Of a stretch of DNA of 64,000 nucleotides, positions 52,589-62,061 are shown in pieces. The notes beneath the pieces were generated by a model, which saw only the letters and a program-made list of their open reading frames with translations, was not told the origin of the DNA and ran no database searches. How positions within the stretch are numbered: position 1 is the stretch's first letter; the number at the start of each line of letters is the position of its first letter. This stretch comes from Minwuia thermotolerans (GTDB lineage: Bacteria; Pseudomonadota; Alphaproteobacteria; Minwuiales; Minwuiaceae), in NCBI GenBank assembly GCA_021604565.1, contig BQJF01000001.1, forward strand, positions 1 to 64,000, written 5' to 3'. Position numbers and translations under genes: made by a program.

Positions 52589-54094
52589 CTACCAGATCGA
52601 CTTGCCAGATCCTGGCAGGCCGAGGCGGGGCCATTTTTCGTCGATGGTGCGGATGACCTCGTCGGTCATGCGGATCTTGGTGCCCCATTCCCGTTTCGTC
52701 TCGGGCGGCCACTTGTTGGTGGCGTCCAGGCCGATCTTGGACCCAAGCCCGTCCTCGGGCGAGGCGAAGTCAAGGTAGTCGATGGGCGTGTTCTCGATCA
52801 CCGTGATGTCGCGGGCCGGGTCCATGCGGGTGGAGATGGCCCACATCACGTCCTTCCAGTCACGGGCATTGATGTCGTCGTCCACGACGATGACCCACTT
52901 GGTGTACATGAACTGGCGCAGGTAGGACCAGACGCCCAGCATCACCCGCTTGGCGTGGCCCGGATAAGCCTTCTTCATGGACACGACGGCGATCCGGTAG
53001 GAACAACCCTCCGGCGGCAGCCAGAAGTCCACGATTTCCGGGAACTGCTGGATCAGCAGCGGCACGAAGACATCGTTCAGCGCCTCCCCCAGCACCGACG
53101 GCTCATCCGGCGGGCGACCGGTGAAGGTGGACAGGTAGATCGGGTCCTTGCGCCGGGTGATCGCAGTGACCGTGAAGACCGGGAATTTCTCGACGGCATT
53201 GTAATATCCGGTGTGATCGCCGTAGGGGCCTTCGTCTTCGTAATCTTCCAGGCTGACATGCCCCTCCAGCACGATCTCGGCATGGGCAGGTACCTTCAGC
53301 GGTACCGTCTGGCAGTCCACCAGTTCCACCTTCCGCCCGCGTAGCAGTCCGGCGAACTGGTACTCCGACAGCGTGTCCGGCACCGGGGTCACGGCGGCGA
53401 GAATAGTGCCGGGGTCGGCGCCGATGACCACGGCTGCGGGCAGCGGTTCCGGCTTCTCCGCCGCCCAGCGCCGGTGATGCTGGGCACCGCCACGGTGCTT
53501 GAGCCAGCGCATGATCGTCCTGTTCCGACCCAGCACCTGCATCCGGTAGATGCCGAGATTGAAGTCATCCTCCTTCGCGTCGGATGGCCCCTTCGTCACC
53601 ACCAGCGGCCAGGTGATCAGTGGCGCAGGTTCTCCCGGCCAGCAGGTCTGGACCGGCAGTTGATTCAGGTCGATCTGGTCACCGGTCTGGATCACGTCAT
53701 GGACAGGCCCGTACCCGATGGTCTTCGGCCGCATTGCCATGACCGTCTTCACCAGCGGCAGCTTGTCCAGCGCATCGCGGAACCCGGCAGGCGGTTCGGG
53801 CTGGCGCAGGAAGGCCAGCATCTCGCCGACGCTGCGCAGTTCCTCGGGCCTGCGATCCATGCCCATCGCCACACGCTCGACCGTGCCGAACAGGTTGACC
53901 AGAACCGGCATGGAGGCGGGTGAGCCATCGGCATTCACCGGGTTCTCGAACAGCACCGCTGGTCCGCCTTCCGCCAGCAGGCGGGTCTGGATCTCGGTCA
54001 TCTCGAGCACCGTCGAGACCGGCTCGCTGACACGCACCAGATCGCCCTTGCGCTCCAGCCGGGAAATGAAATCGCGCAGTGACTGGTCGGTCAC
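52589..54094 (-). CDS. ubiD: UbiD family decarboxylase (3-octaprenyl-4-hydroxybenzoate carboxy-lyase type)
   Basis: 501 residues, typical UbiD size. The prFMN/metal region includes [20 protein letters not shown] and [20 protein letters not shown], the latter with the conserved acidic loop near the active Glu. The C-terminal [20 protein letters not shown] and [10 protein letters not shown] segments complete the signature. It decarboxylates the ubiquinone precursor or another unsaturated acid using prenylated FMN made by UbiX. ubiX is not adjacent. Confidence 0.94.
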   Translation of the reverse strand: MTDQSLRDFISRLERKGDLVRVSEPVSTVLEMTEIQTRLLAEGGPAVLFENPVNADGSPASMPVLVNLFGTVERVAMGMDRRPEELRSVGEMLAFLRQPEPPAGFRDALDKLPLVKTVMAMRPKTIGYGPVHDVIQTGDQIDLNQLPVQTCWPGEPAPLITWPLVVTKGPSDAKEDDFNLGIYRMQVLGRNRTIMRWLKHRGGAQHHRRWAAEKPEPLPAAVVIGADPGTILAAVTPVPDTLSEYQFAGLLRGRKVELVDCQTVPLKVPAHAEIVLEGHVSLEDYEDEGPYGDHTGYYNAVEKFPVFTVTAITRRKDPIYLSTFTGRPPDEPSVLGEALNDVFVPLLIQQFPEIVDFWLPPEGCSYRIAVVSMKKAYPGHAKRVMLGVWSYLRQFMYTKWVIVVDDDINARDWKDVMWAISTRMDPARDITVIENTPIDYLDFASPEDGLGSKIGLDATNKWPPETKREWGTKIRMTDEVIRTIDEKWPRLGLPGSGKSIW

Positions 54095-54636
54095 GCGGAT
54101 ACTCCGGGCAAGGGCCGCAAGGTCGATTCCTCGCGGCTGTAGGGCACGAAACCGATCCGCTGGTACATCGGCAGGGCCGACGGATGATCCTTCGTGCAGG
54201 TATTCACGGTGATGCTCTCGGGCCCGCGTGACCAGAGCTCGCTGATCGCCCAGTGCAGGAACCAGCCCCCCAGCTTGCGCCCGATGAATTCCGGCATCAG
54301 GCCGAAGTAGGCCAGATCGGCCTCATCGGGCAGGCCGCGGAAATCGAGCTCGGCAAATCCGGCAGGCACGCCCTTCACATAGAGCACCATCAATTCGACA
54401 TTCGGGTCCTGCACGATGGCGGCGAGTTCCTCGTCCGCCATGTAGCGCCGGTTGGTCCAGATCCAGCGTTCCCCGACCGTGTTGTAGAGATAGCGGTAGA
54501 AATGAACCGTCGGCTGCTCCGCGCGCATGATGGCATGCGCTGTTGCCGGCGCAGGTGGAGTCGGGCGGGTCGGCTGAGCCGTCATCCGCAGGTAGGTGAT
54601 GGTGATCGGGATCAGGTCCTCATCTGCCTGCGTCAT
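54091..54636 (-). CDS. GNAT family N-acetyltransferase
   Basis: 181 residues from the ATG at 54636. The acetyl-CoA site is the segment [20 protein letters not shown] with the R/Q-x-x-G-x-G/A-type loop, and [19 protein letters not shown] is the C-terminal strand pair. Its stop overlaps the ubiD start by 4 bp, so it is co-translated with the decarboxylase. Substrate unknown. Confidence 0.86.
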   Translation of the reverse strand: MTQADEDLIPITITYLRMTAQPTRPTPPAPATAHAIMRAEQPTVHFYRYLYNTVGERWIWTNRRYMADEELAAIVQDPNVELMVLYVKGVPAGFAELDFRGLPDEADLAYFGLMPEFIGRKLGGWFLHWAISELWSRGPESITVNTCTKDHPSALPMYQRIGFVPYSREESTLRPLPGVSA

Positions 54637-54641
54637 GGCCC

Positions 54642-55490
54642 CTATCGCTCCACCGGCGTGTCCTTGCGGCCACCCCATTCGGTCCATGACCCGTCATAGA
54701 CGGCAACCTGGCGGTGTCCGGCAAGATGCAGCCCCAGCGCAAGCACGCAGGCCGTGACACCGGACCCGCATGTGGTGATCACCGGCTTCCTCATGTCGAG
54801 GCCTGAAGCGGTCAGCACGTCCTTCAGTGCGTCCGGCGGCAGGAAGGTCCCGTCCTCCCGGAACAGGTCCGGATAGGGGGTGTTGAAGCTGCCGGGAATG
54901 TGGCCGCCGCGCAGTCCTTCGCGTGGTTCCGGATCACTGCCGCTGAAACGTCCGGCGGAGCGGGCGTCCAGCACCTGCTCCCGCCCGCTCTTCACATTGG
55001 CCAGCATCTGATCAACATCGCGAACCAGGAAGCTGTTGAAACGGGCCGAGAGATGGCGTTCGCGCGGAATGTCGGGCAGATCGGCCAGCGGGCGGTTCTC
55101 CGCCTTCCACTTCGGCAGGCCACCATCCAGCACCGAGACATCTTCGTGGCCGAAGGCACGGAACGTCCACCAGACCCGCGCCGCGGCCGTGCAGCCGCCA
55201 CCGTCATAGACGACAATGCGCACACCGTCGCCCAGACCCAGCCTGCGACAGCGGGAGGAAAACTTCTCCGACGATGGCAGCATGTGCGGCAGATCGCTGT
55301 CGGTATCCGCGATCTCGTCGATATCGAAGAACACGGCACCGGGAATATGCTCCGCCGCGAACTCGGCCTTCGGGTCGCGACCCAACTGGGGCATGTACCA
55401 GGACGCATCGACGACGCGCACATCGGGTGCATCGATATGCTGCGCCAGCCACTCCGTGGAGACCAGTGATTGCGGATTGGAATAGCCCAT
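54642..55490 (-). CDS. sseA: 3-mercaptopyruvate sulfurtransferase/thiosulfate sulfurtransferase (rhodanese)
   Basis: 282 residues in two rhodanese domains. The N-terminal domain has VVDASWYMPQLGRDPKAEF and the C-terminal one carries the active-site loop CGSGVTAC with catalytic Cys241; a CGSGVT loop is typical of mercaptopyruvate rather than thiosulfate enzymes. It moves sulfur to thiol acceptors such as thioredoxin or cyanide. The open frame runs further upstream, but the ATG at 55490 with AGGGG before it is the sensible start. Confidence 0.93.
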   Translation of the reverse strand: MGYSNPQSLVSTEWLAQHIDAPDVRVVDASWYMPQLGRDPKAEFAAEHIPGAVFFDIDEIADTDSDLPHMLPSSEKFSSRCRRLGLGDGVRIVVYDGGGCTAAARVWWTFRAFGHEDVSVLDGGLPKWKAENRPLADLPDIPRERHLSARFNSFLVRDVDQMLANVKSGREQVLDARSAGRFSGSDPEPREGLRGGHIPGSFNTPYPDLFREDGTFLPPDALKDVLTASGLDMRKPVITTCGSGVTACVLALGLHLAGHRQVAVYDGSWTEWGGRKDTPVER

Positions 55491-55531
55491 GGTTTGGCCC
55501 CTGCTGGATTGTTGCCTGTCGTTGTCGCTGC

Positions 55532-56245
55532 TCAGGACGCGAACTGGATGCTGACGCGCCGGTTCTGTCGGCCCTTCTTCTCGATCTTGCGTACTTCCAC
55601 GGCACCGATCTCGCCCGTGCGCGCAACGTGCGTGCCGCCACAGGGCTGCAGATCCATGCCCTCCACCTCGATCAGCCGCACATGTCCGGCGCCCGTCGGG
55701 GGCTGCACGGACATGGTCTTGACCAGATCCGGCTGGGCCGCCAGTTCCGCGTCCGTGATCCAGCGCATGCCGACCGGTGCGTCGCGCGCGACCAGTTCGT
55801 TCAGTCTGGCGGTGATCTCTTCCTTGTCCAGAACCGCCTCCGGGATGTCGAAGTCCAGACGGCTCTTCTCCGCGCCGACCTGGCCACCCGTGACAGGATA
55901 GGTCAGGACAGCGGAAAGCAGATGCAGGCAGGTGTGCATGCGCATGTGCGCGTGGCGGCGGTCCCAGTCGAGTTCCAGCGTCACCGCCGAACCGGCCGCA
56001 GGCAACGCCTCCCCTTCCGCTGGTACATGCACGATCTCGTCGGGCGTCTCGCCCTTCACGGTCGTGGCAATGCGGATGGAAGAACCATCGGCGCAGCGCA
56101 TGGTGCCGCTGTCGCCCGGCTGCCCGCCGCCTGTCGGATAGAAGATGGTGCGGTCGAGCACCACACCGCCCCGCTCCGTCACCGCCAGCACGGTCGCGCC
56201 ACACGATTTCAGATAGGCATCGTCGCGAAACAGGGCGTCGGTCAT
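55532..56245 (-). CDS. alaX: Alanyl-tRNA editing protein (AlaX-like)
   Basis: 237 residues. The editing zinc site is built from HMRMHTCLHLL (HxxxH) and QPCGGTHVA (CxxxH), as in the AlaRS editing domain. DRTIFYPTGGGQPGD gives the typical N-terminal loop. It hydrolyses Ser-tRNA-Ala or Gly-tRNA-Ala in trans. It sits between the sulfurtransferase and cysteine synthase genes on one strand. Confidence 0.93.
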   Translation of the reverse strand: MTDALFRDDAYLKSCGATVLAVTERGGVVLDRTIFYPTGGGQPGDSGTMRCADGSSIRIATTVKGETPDEIVHVPAEGEALPAAGSAVTLELDWDRRHAHMRMHTCLHLLSAVLTYPVTGGQVGAEKSRLDFDIPEAVLDKEEITARLNELVARDAPVGMRWITDAELAAQPDLVKTMSVQPPTGAGHVRLIEVEGMDLQPCGGTHVARTGEIGAVEVRKIEKKGRQNRRVSIQFAS

Positions 56246-56283
56246 CAGGGGCTCCCCGCACGGAATTGCGTCAGCCCTCGGAA

Positions 56284-57285
56284 TTAGTCCAACCAGGGCG
56301 GGGTCGGCAAGCCTTTCTCCTTCAGGAAGACCGGATTGTAGAGGCGGCTGAAGTACCTCTGCCCGCCATCACAGAGGATGGTGACGATGGTATGTCCGGG
56401 GCCAAGCTCCCGCGCCAGCCGGATGGCGCCTGCCACATTGATGCCGCTGGAGCCGCCAAGGATCAGCCCTTCCTGCTGCGCCAGGTCGAATGTCGTGCGC
56501 ACGACTTCCTCATCCCCGATACGGTACGGATGGTCGACCGACAGTCCTTCCAGATTGGCTGTGATGCGCCCCTGGCCAATTCCTTCGGTGATGGAACCGC
56601 CCTCGGACTTAAGCTCGCCATGGGCATAGTAGTGCCACAGGGCTGCGCCATGCGGATCGGCCAGACCGATCTTCACGGCCGGATTGCGCTCCTTCAGCGC
56701 AATGGCGACACCAGCCAGCGTGCCGCCGGTGCCCACCGCGCAGATGAACCCGTCGACCTTGCCGTCCGTCTGGTCCCAGATCTCCGGACCCGTGGTGTCG
56801 ATGTGCCCCTGCCGGTTGGCAACATTGTCGAACTGGTTGGCCCAGATGGCCCCGTTGGGGTTGCTGGCCGCGATCTCTTCGGCCAGTCGCCCGGAGTACT
56901 TCACGTAATTGTTCGGATCACGATAGGGAACGGCGGGAACCTCGCGCAGGTCAGCGCCGCATATCCGCAGCATGTCCTTCTTCTCGTCGCTCTGGGTCTC
57001 GGGAATGACGATGACGCACTTGTAACCCCTGGCCGCAGCGACCAGCGCCAGGCCGATGCCAGTATTGCCCGCCGTGCCCTCGACAATCACGCCGCCGGGC
57101 TTCAGCAGGCCACGCTGTTCCGCGTCGTTGATGATCGCCAGCGCTGCGCGGTCCTTCACTGATCCACCGGGATTGAGAAACTCCGCCTTCCCCAGAATCT
57201 CGCACCCGGTCTCCTCGGATGCCCTGTTGAGGCGGATCAGCGGTGTATTTCCAACCGAACCGACAAAGCCCTGCTTGATATCCAT
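56284..57285 (-). CDS. cysK: Cysteine synthase A (O-acetylserine sulfhydrylase)
   Basis: 333 residues from the ATG at 57285. The PLP-lysine motif is NPGGSVKDRAAL with Lys44, followed by GTAGNTGIGLALVAAARGY, AVGTGGTLAGVAIAL and GGSSGINVAGAI, as in the cysteine synthase family. It makes cysteine from O-acetylserine and sulfide, and its neighbour is a sulfurtransferase, which suits sulfur assimilation. The frame continues upstream but MDIKQGFVGSVGNTPLIRL is the normal start. Confidence 0.94.
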   Translation of the reverse strand: MDIKQGFVGSVGNTPLIRLNRASEETGCEILGKAEFLNPGGSVKDRAALAIINDAEQRGLLKPGGVIVEGTAGNTGIGLALVAAARGYKCVIVIPETQSDEKKDMLRICGADLREVPAVPYRDPNNYVKYSGRLAEEIAASNPNGAIWANQFDNVANRQGHIDTTGPEIWDQTDGKVDGFICAVGTGGTLAGVAIALKERNPAVKIGLADPHGAALWHYYAHGELKSEGGSITEGIGQGRITANLEGLSVDHPYRIGDEEVVRTTFDLAQQEGLILGGSSGINVAGAIRLARELGPGHTIVTILCDGGQRYFSRLYNPVFLKEKGLPTPPWLD

Positions 57286-57382
57286 TTTTTTCTCGTACAA
57301 TCCAGTGAAGAGCAAACCTCTACGGGATTTAGGACAGACTACAGGGAAGGTAAAGCGCACAGGGAACTGCCGTGCGGGAAGC

Positions 57383-57697
57383 TCATATGCTGCCTGCACG
57401 CTCCACAACCAGCACCCGGGCCGTGCCCAGCGGGTGGGCAACATGTTCATCCCCGGCCTGCGCGTGGAAGATGTCGCCCGGCTCCAGGCGGTGGACAGAG
57501 ACCGTGCCGCTTGCGTCGCGCACCTTCATGTCGACCTGGCCATCGACCACCACGAACACCTCCGGCCCGTCGTTCACGTGCCAGATGTAGGGCTGATCGG
57601 TCCAGTGCAGGCGCACGGTCGCGTTGTCGATCTTCTCGATGTCCAGCGCATCCCAGGCACTCTCTCCCGTGAAATCAGTTGGTCGGATGACTCGCAA
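57383..57697 (-). CDS. Cupin domain protein
   Basis: 104 residues of a single cupin fold. YIWHVNDGPEVFVVVDGQVD gives the first metal motif (a His and Glu pair) and GDIFHAQAGDEHVAHPLG the second. These small cupins are sensors or enzymes binding a metal; function not defined. It stands between cysK and the histidine kinase, transcribed in the same direction. Confidence 0.88.
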   Translation of the reverse strand: MRVIRPTDFTGESAWDALDIEKIDNATVRLHWTDQPYIWHVNDGPEVFVVVDGQVDMKVRDASGTVSVHRLEPGDIFHAQAGDEHVAHPLGTARVLVVERAGSI

Positions 57698-57730
57698 TCA
57701 AAGAAACTCCGGATGAGGATCACAACGCCT

Positions 57731-59563
57731 TCAGGCGCACTCGCGCATGCCGCGCTGACGTTTCCGGAGCAGACGATGATCGGGAAGCTGCAGGATGGCA
57801 AGGGTGCCTCTGCCCGGCTCACTCTCCAGCAGCAGCTCGCCATCATGATGCTCGGCCAGTACGGCGGAAAGCGGCAGGCCGAGACCGGTCCCCTCCCGCC
57901 CGGAGGTGAGTTGGGATTCCACCCGCCCGAAGGGTTCGAACGCCTTCGCGATCTGGGGCTTGTCCATTCCTATACCGGTATCCTGAACACGCAGTTGCGG
58001 CCCGGATGGATCAAGGCGTACTTCGATCAGGATCGAACCACCATCATCCGTGAACTTCATGGCGTTGGAGATCAGGTTCAGCATGATCTGGCGTATTCTG
58101 AGATGGTCCACCCGCAGCTTGACCGGTTCTGCCGAGAGACGGACCTGAAACGCCATTCCCCGCTGCTGTGCCCGGGTACTGAAGAACCGTTCGCACTCCT
58201 TCAGCAATTCATTGGCATCCAGCGTTGTCTCGCGCAGTTCGAACTGACCCGCTTCGTGCCGCGACAGGTCGAGGATGTCGGAGATCAGATCCAGCAGGTG
58301 AACGGCGGCTCCCCGAATGTCACCTGCATATTCGCGGTACTTCGGCGGGTTCAGGGGTCCCAGTGTCTGGTGCATCATCATCTCCGAGAAACCAATGACC
58401 GCATTCAGTGGTGTCCGGAGTTCGTGGCTCATGTTGGCAAGGAAATTGGTCTTCGCCTGACTGCCCTTCTCGGCCTCCTCATGCGCACGACGTATCGTCT
58501 GCTCCACCTGCTTGCGCTCGGTGATATCAAGCAGGATCCCCTCGAAGACAGCCCGCCCGATCCTGTTCAGCCGTGCCCGCATGGTCAGGGAGACCCATTT
58601 CGCCGACCGGCGCGCGTGCAGGATCCTGAACTCCATGCTCCAGGAAGCCTGCGACCTGTCACCCTGTTCGAACCGCTGCCTGACCTCCTCCCTGTCGTCA
58701 GCATGCACCTGCTTCAGCAGGTTCTCGAGATCGCCGACGAAATGGTCTGGCTCCAGACCCGTCAGATCGCGAATTCCGCCGTTCCAGTAGTCGAAGGTGA
58801 AGCTGCCGTTCGCCCGCTCCTGCCGACGCAGGATCGCCCCCGGAAGATGCTCCGCAAGGCGCTCGAAGCGCGCTTCACTCTCCTTGAGCTTCAGACCCCG
58901 ATCCACGAACTCGGTCATGTCGGAGAAGACGATCAGGTGACTCCCATCCTCTGTCTGTCGCGCCGTGACCCGGTACCATTCCGTCCCACGGATGCTGAGC
59001 ATCTCTGCTGCCCCCTGCTTGCGAAGCAGATGCAGGGCCGCCCCGGCCAGATCAAGGCCGATCAAGCCGCTTTCGCTCCGTCCATTGTGGGCCGCGATCA
59101 TGTTTGCCAGATCGCCAAGGTCCATGAGTCCGCCAGATGCCTGACGTTGTGTCACTTCAGGGAATATCTGGCGGGCAATGTCATTGCAGGTGATCAGCCG
59201 TTCTTCGGCATCAAAGAGAAGAAGGCCATCATCCAGTGATTCCATCACTCTGGAGATGTTCTGCCCGGCTGCCTGCTCCCGCAGTCTGCCTGTTCTGCTG
59301 CCGGTCCGGCCAAACGGCGTCGCAGCGCCAAGCACAGCAGTTGCAGCAGCGACCCCGGTGGTCGTCATCAACAACCATGCACTGTCCTGAGACAGTTCCG
59401 TGAAGCTGCTGCTTGCGAATACCAGCATCGATGTCGCAAGCCCGGAGAGCAGGGCATAGCTCAGCGGATGGCGCCGTACGTATGCCGAAAAGGCGGCGGA
59501 CATGCCCATGACCTGTCGGATCGAAGCAATGAAATCAGGCACCGATTGTTTCCCGCCTTCCAA
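57731..59563 (-). CDS. Membrane-bound PAS-containing sensor histidine kinase
   Basis: 610 residues: two membrane helices at about 34-52 and 62-80, two PAS domains (about 101-220 and 230-355), a HisKA domain with the phospho-acceptor His380 (NFLANMSHELRTPLNAVIGF) and a HATPase_c domain with N box MLNLISNAMKF, G boxes DTGIGM and GTGLGL. No response regulator is adjacent, so its partner is elsewhere. The AT-rich stretch upstream at 59590-59630 is a likely promoter. The signal sensed is unknown. Confidence 0.93.
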   Translation of the reverse strand: MEGGKQSVPDFIASIRQVMGMSAAFSAYVRRHPLSYALLSGLATSMLVFASSSFTELSQDSAWLLMTTTGVAAATAVLGAATPFGRTGSRTGRLREQAAGQNISRVMESLDDGLLLFDAEERLITCNDIARQIFPEVTQRQASGGLMDLGDLANMIAAHNGRSESGLIGLDLAGAALHLLRKQGAAEMLSIRGTEWYRVTARQTEDGSHLIVFSDMTEFVDRGLKLKESEARFERLAEHLPGAILRRQERANGSFTFDYWNGGIRDLTGLEPDHFVGDLENLLKQVHADDREEVRQRFEQGDRSQASWSMEFRILHARRSAKWVSLTMRARLNRIGRAVFEGILLDITERKQVEQTIRRAHEEAEKGSQAKTNFLANMSHELRTPLNAVIGFSEMMMHQTLGPLNPPKYREYAGDIRGAAVHLLDLISDILDLSRHEAGQFELRETTLDANELLKECERFFSTRAQQRGMAFQVRLSAEPVKLRVDHLRIRQIMLNLISNAMKFTDDGGSILIEVRLDPSGPQLRVQDTGIGMDKPQIAKAFEPFGRVESQLTSGREGTGLGLPLSAVLAEHHDGELLLESEPGRGTLAILQLPDHRLLRKRQRGMRECA

Positions 59564-59626
59564 CCTGGAACGTAACCGCAGGCATCGTGACGGGACAAAA
59601 TTAAGCCTTCACTAATTACGGTTTTA

Positions 59627-61063
59627 TTACAAAGACTTGACCCTGTCGTAGCCCGCCAGTGCCCGCGCCCGGGCAGCAGCGTGATCCACGATCGGATTGG
59701 GGTAGTCCCGGCCCAGCTTCACGCCTGCGTCCTGCAGCACCGCATCAGGCGCAGTCCAGGGGGCGTGGAGATACTTGTCGGGCAGATGCTGCAGCACCGG
59801 CAGCCAGCGGCGGACATAGGCACCATCGGCATCGAACTGCTGCCCCTGCCGCACGGGATTGAAGATGCGGAAGAATGGGGCGGCATCCGCGCCGGAACCT
59901 GCAACCCATTGCCAGCTCGCCGCATTGTTGGCGAGATCGGCATCGACGAGCGTGTCCCAGAACCAGTCCGCACCGTGACGCCAGTGGATCGCGAGGTGCT
60001 TGATCAGGAAGGACGCAACAACCATCCGCACCCGGTTGTGCATGTAGCCGCTGACCCAGAGTTCGCGCATGCCCGCATCGACCAGCGGATAGCCCGTCTT
60101 TCCGCTCTGCCAGGCTTTCAGGGCTTCCTGATCGTCGACCCAGGGGAAGGCATCGAAGGACTCGCGCCAGTTCTTCTCCGGCAGCGTCGGATAGTGAAAC
60201 AGCAGATGATGAGCAAATTCGCGCCAGATCAGTTCCGCGCGGAACTTCCCGACGGACCGGGCACCTTCGGCCTCCCGGTGATCGAGGGTCCGCCATATCG
60301 ACCGGACACTGATCTCGCCGAAATGGAGGTGCGGGGAAAGCCGCGACGTGGTTTCACCCGCCATCCGGTCGCGTACCTTCGCGTAACTGTCGAGCGAGTC
60401 ATCCAGAAACGCCTCGAAGCGTCTGTGGGCTCCCGTCTCGCCGGGTGTCCAGTGTTCTCTCAGGCCCCCTGCCCAGTCGGGCGTCGTCGGCTCCAGTTTC
60501 CAGCCATCCAGCTCATCGCTGGCGGGCCAGTCGTTCGGGGCCGCAAGTGTTTCAGGCACAGCAAGAGGCTGGTCCGGCGCGCCCTGGCGCATGCAGGCCT
60601 TCATGAAGGGCGAGAATACGCGATAGGGACCATCGTTCCCGGTCCGGATCGTCCAGGGCTCGAAGGCCAGGTTGCCGGTGAAGCTTTTCACCGTCACGCC
60701 CGCGTCCCTCAGATCGGACTTGATATCCGAGTCACGCCGGATCGCCAGAGGTTCGTAGAGACGGTTCCAGAATACGGTGTCCGCTCCGGTTTCGCGCAAC
60801 AGATCCGACACGGCCTGTCCTGCGGCACCGGACCGCAACACAAGCCGACTGCCCTTCCCCCGCAGGCTCTCGTCCAGAGCCGCAAGTGACTGGTGCAGCC
60901 ACCAGCGGGAAGCACCACCCGGTCGCCAGTCCCCGGCACCACTGTCGTCCAGCACGAAGACCGGAATGACAGGTGCGCCGGTACTGACAGCCGCAGTCAG
61001 GGCCGGATTGTCAGCCAGCCGAAGATCCTGGCGAAACCAGACAAGAACAGGTTTTTCGGTCAC
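59627..61063 (-). CDS. phrB: Deoxyribodipyrimidine photolyase (class I)
   Basis: 478 residues. N-terminal antenna domain starts PVLVWFRQDLRLADNPAL. The C-terminal FAD domain has GYPLVDAGMRELWVSGYMHN and RVRMVVASFLIKHL, with a FWDTLVDADLANNAASWQWV segment, all canonical. It repairs cyclobutane pyrimidine dimers with blue light. Consistent with an organism exposed to sunlight. It is 63 bp from the sensor kinase gene and transcribed the same way. Confidence 0.96.
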   Translation of the reverse strand: MTEKPVLVWFRQDLRLADNPALTAAVSTGAPVIPVFVLDDSGAGDWRPGGASRWWLHQSLAALDESLRGKGSRLVLRSGAAGQAVSDLLRETGADTVFWNRLYEPLAIRRDSDIKSDLRDAGVTVKSFTGNLAFEPWTIRTGNDGPYRVFSPFMKACMRQGAPDQPLAVPETLAAPNDWPASDELDGWKLEPTTPDWAGGLREHWTPGETGAHRRFEAFLDDSLDSYAKVRDRMAGETTSRLSPHLHFGEISVRSIWRTLDHREAEGARSVGKFRAELIWREFAHHLLFHYPTLPEKNWRESFDAFPWVDDQEALKAWQSGKTGYPLVDAGMRELWVSGYMHNRVRMVVASFLIKHLAIHWRHGADWFWDTLVDADLANNAASWQWVAGSGADAAPFFRIFNPVRQGQQFDADGAYVRRWLPVLQHLPDKYLHAPWTAPDAVLQDAGVKLGRDYPNPIVDHAAARARALAGYDRVKSL

Positions 61064-61097
61064 GAGCCCCCCGATGAACGATCAGGCGGCCAATCGG

Positions 61098-61892
61098 TCA
61101 GACGATTTCCGCGCTGACATCCCCCAGCACACTGTGGCTGTAGGTCAGTGAGGAACCTACGTCCGGGAAACAGGTGCGGATCACGGTGCCGGTCAGTACC
61201 CAGTCACCGGCCTTCAGGGAGCGTCCCTGCGCCGTCAGTTCGTCGGCCAGAACCCGCAGGCTGTTGAAGGGATGGCCGAGTGCATCCGAGCCCTTGCCCT
61301 CACCGACCTTCTCGCCGTTCATGTGCAGTTCCGCCGTGGCATCGGCCAGGGTCGCAGGGTCGAATTCGGTGACCACCGGTCCCAGGATGATCCCGGCGTT
61401 CCAGGCGTTGTCGGCAATCAGGTTCAATGCGTCCAGCTTCTCGTAATCCGCATTGCGGTCGTCCGCGATCTCGAAGGCAGCGGCGCAGGCATCAATGGCA
61501 TCGCGAATGGTCTCTTCGCTGAAGGGCGCGCCCCCCGCTTCAAGCGTTGATCCAAGACGAACGGCGACCTCGCACTCGATGCAGACGCGGCCGAGCTGGG
61601 AAGCGCGGATCCGGGCCGGGGAGTGCTGCAGCTCCGCGCCGACAATCGTTCCCCCGACGGGACGGTCGATACCCACCATCTCCTGCATCTGGGGGGAAGA
61701 CAGCGCAATCTTCGCACCCAGAGGCTTCAGGCCGCGCATCTGCATGCGGCGCACGAAGGCATTCTGGACGGCATAGGCTGCCTCGATACTGGTCGGGGCC
61801 AGTTTCTCCGGCAACGCCTCGTAGCGCGCCAGTCGGGTGTGCATGTCGTCAAGCCAGAGCGCGGCCTGCTCGTTCGTCATCGCATCGCTCAT
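61098..61892 (-). CDS. 2-keto-4-pentenoate hydratase family protein (FAH-fold)
   Basis: 264 residues from the ATG at 61892 with GCAGGAG upstream. KIALSSPQMQEMVGIDRPV, VCIECEVAVRLGSTLEAGGA with the metal-binding Glu pair, and a GHPFNSLRVLADEL segment match the MhpD/DmpE-type hydratases and related decarboxylases of the meta-cleavage pathway. It hydrates a 2-oxo-4-enoate. No ring-cleavage gene is close, so the pathway is not defined. Confidence 0.9.
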   Translation of the reverse strand: MSDAMTNEQAALWLDDMHTRLARYEALPEKLAPTSIEAAYAVQNAFVRRMQMRGLKPLGAKIALSSPQMQEMVGIDRPVGGTIVGAELQHSPARIRASQLGRVCIECEVAVRLGSTLEAGGAPFSEETIRDAIDACAAAFEIADDRNADYEKLDALNLIADNAWNAGIILGPVVTEFDPATLADATAELHMNGEKVGEGKGSDALGHPFNSLRVLADELTAQGRSLKAGDWVLTGTVIRTCFPDVGSSLTYSHSVLGDVSAEIV

Positions 61893-62061
61893 GTGGTGCT
61901 CCTGCAACGGTTCAAGGCGAGCCCGACCATTCGCAAACGTTGCGGGCGGGTAAGGCTGCTGTAAGGGGAGGCCTGAACCTATGCATTGTGCAGACCACCC
62001 GCAATGGGATGTGACAAGACGCCGTTCGCCGTGTGTGAGCCGCGCGGCGCAGGATTCACGG

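Noticed and set aside
54642-56261. Long frame extending the sulfurtransferase upstream over the AlaX gene
   Set aside because: The upstream part is out-of-frame AlaX coding sequence, rich in Arg/Gly; the true start is the ATG at 55490.
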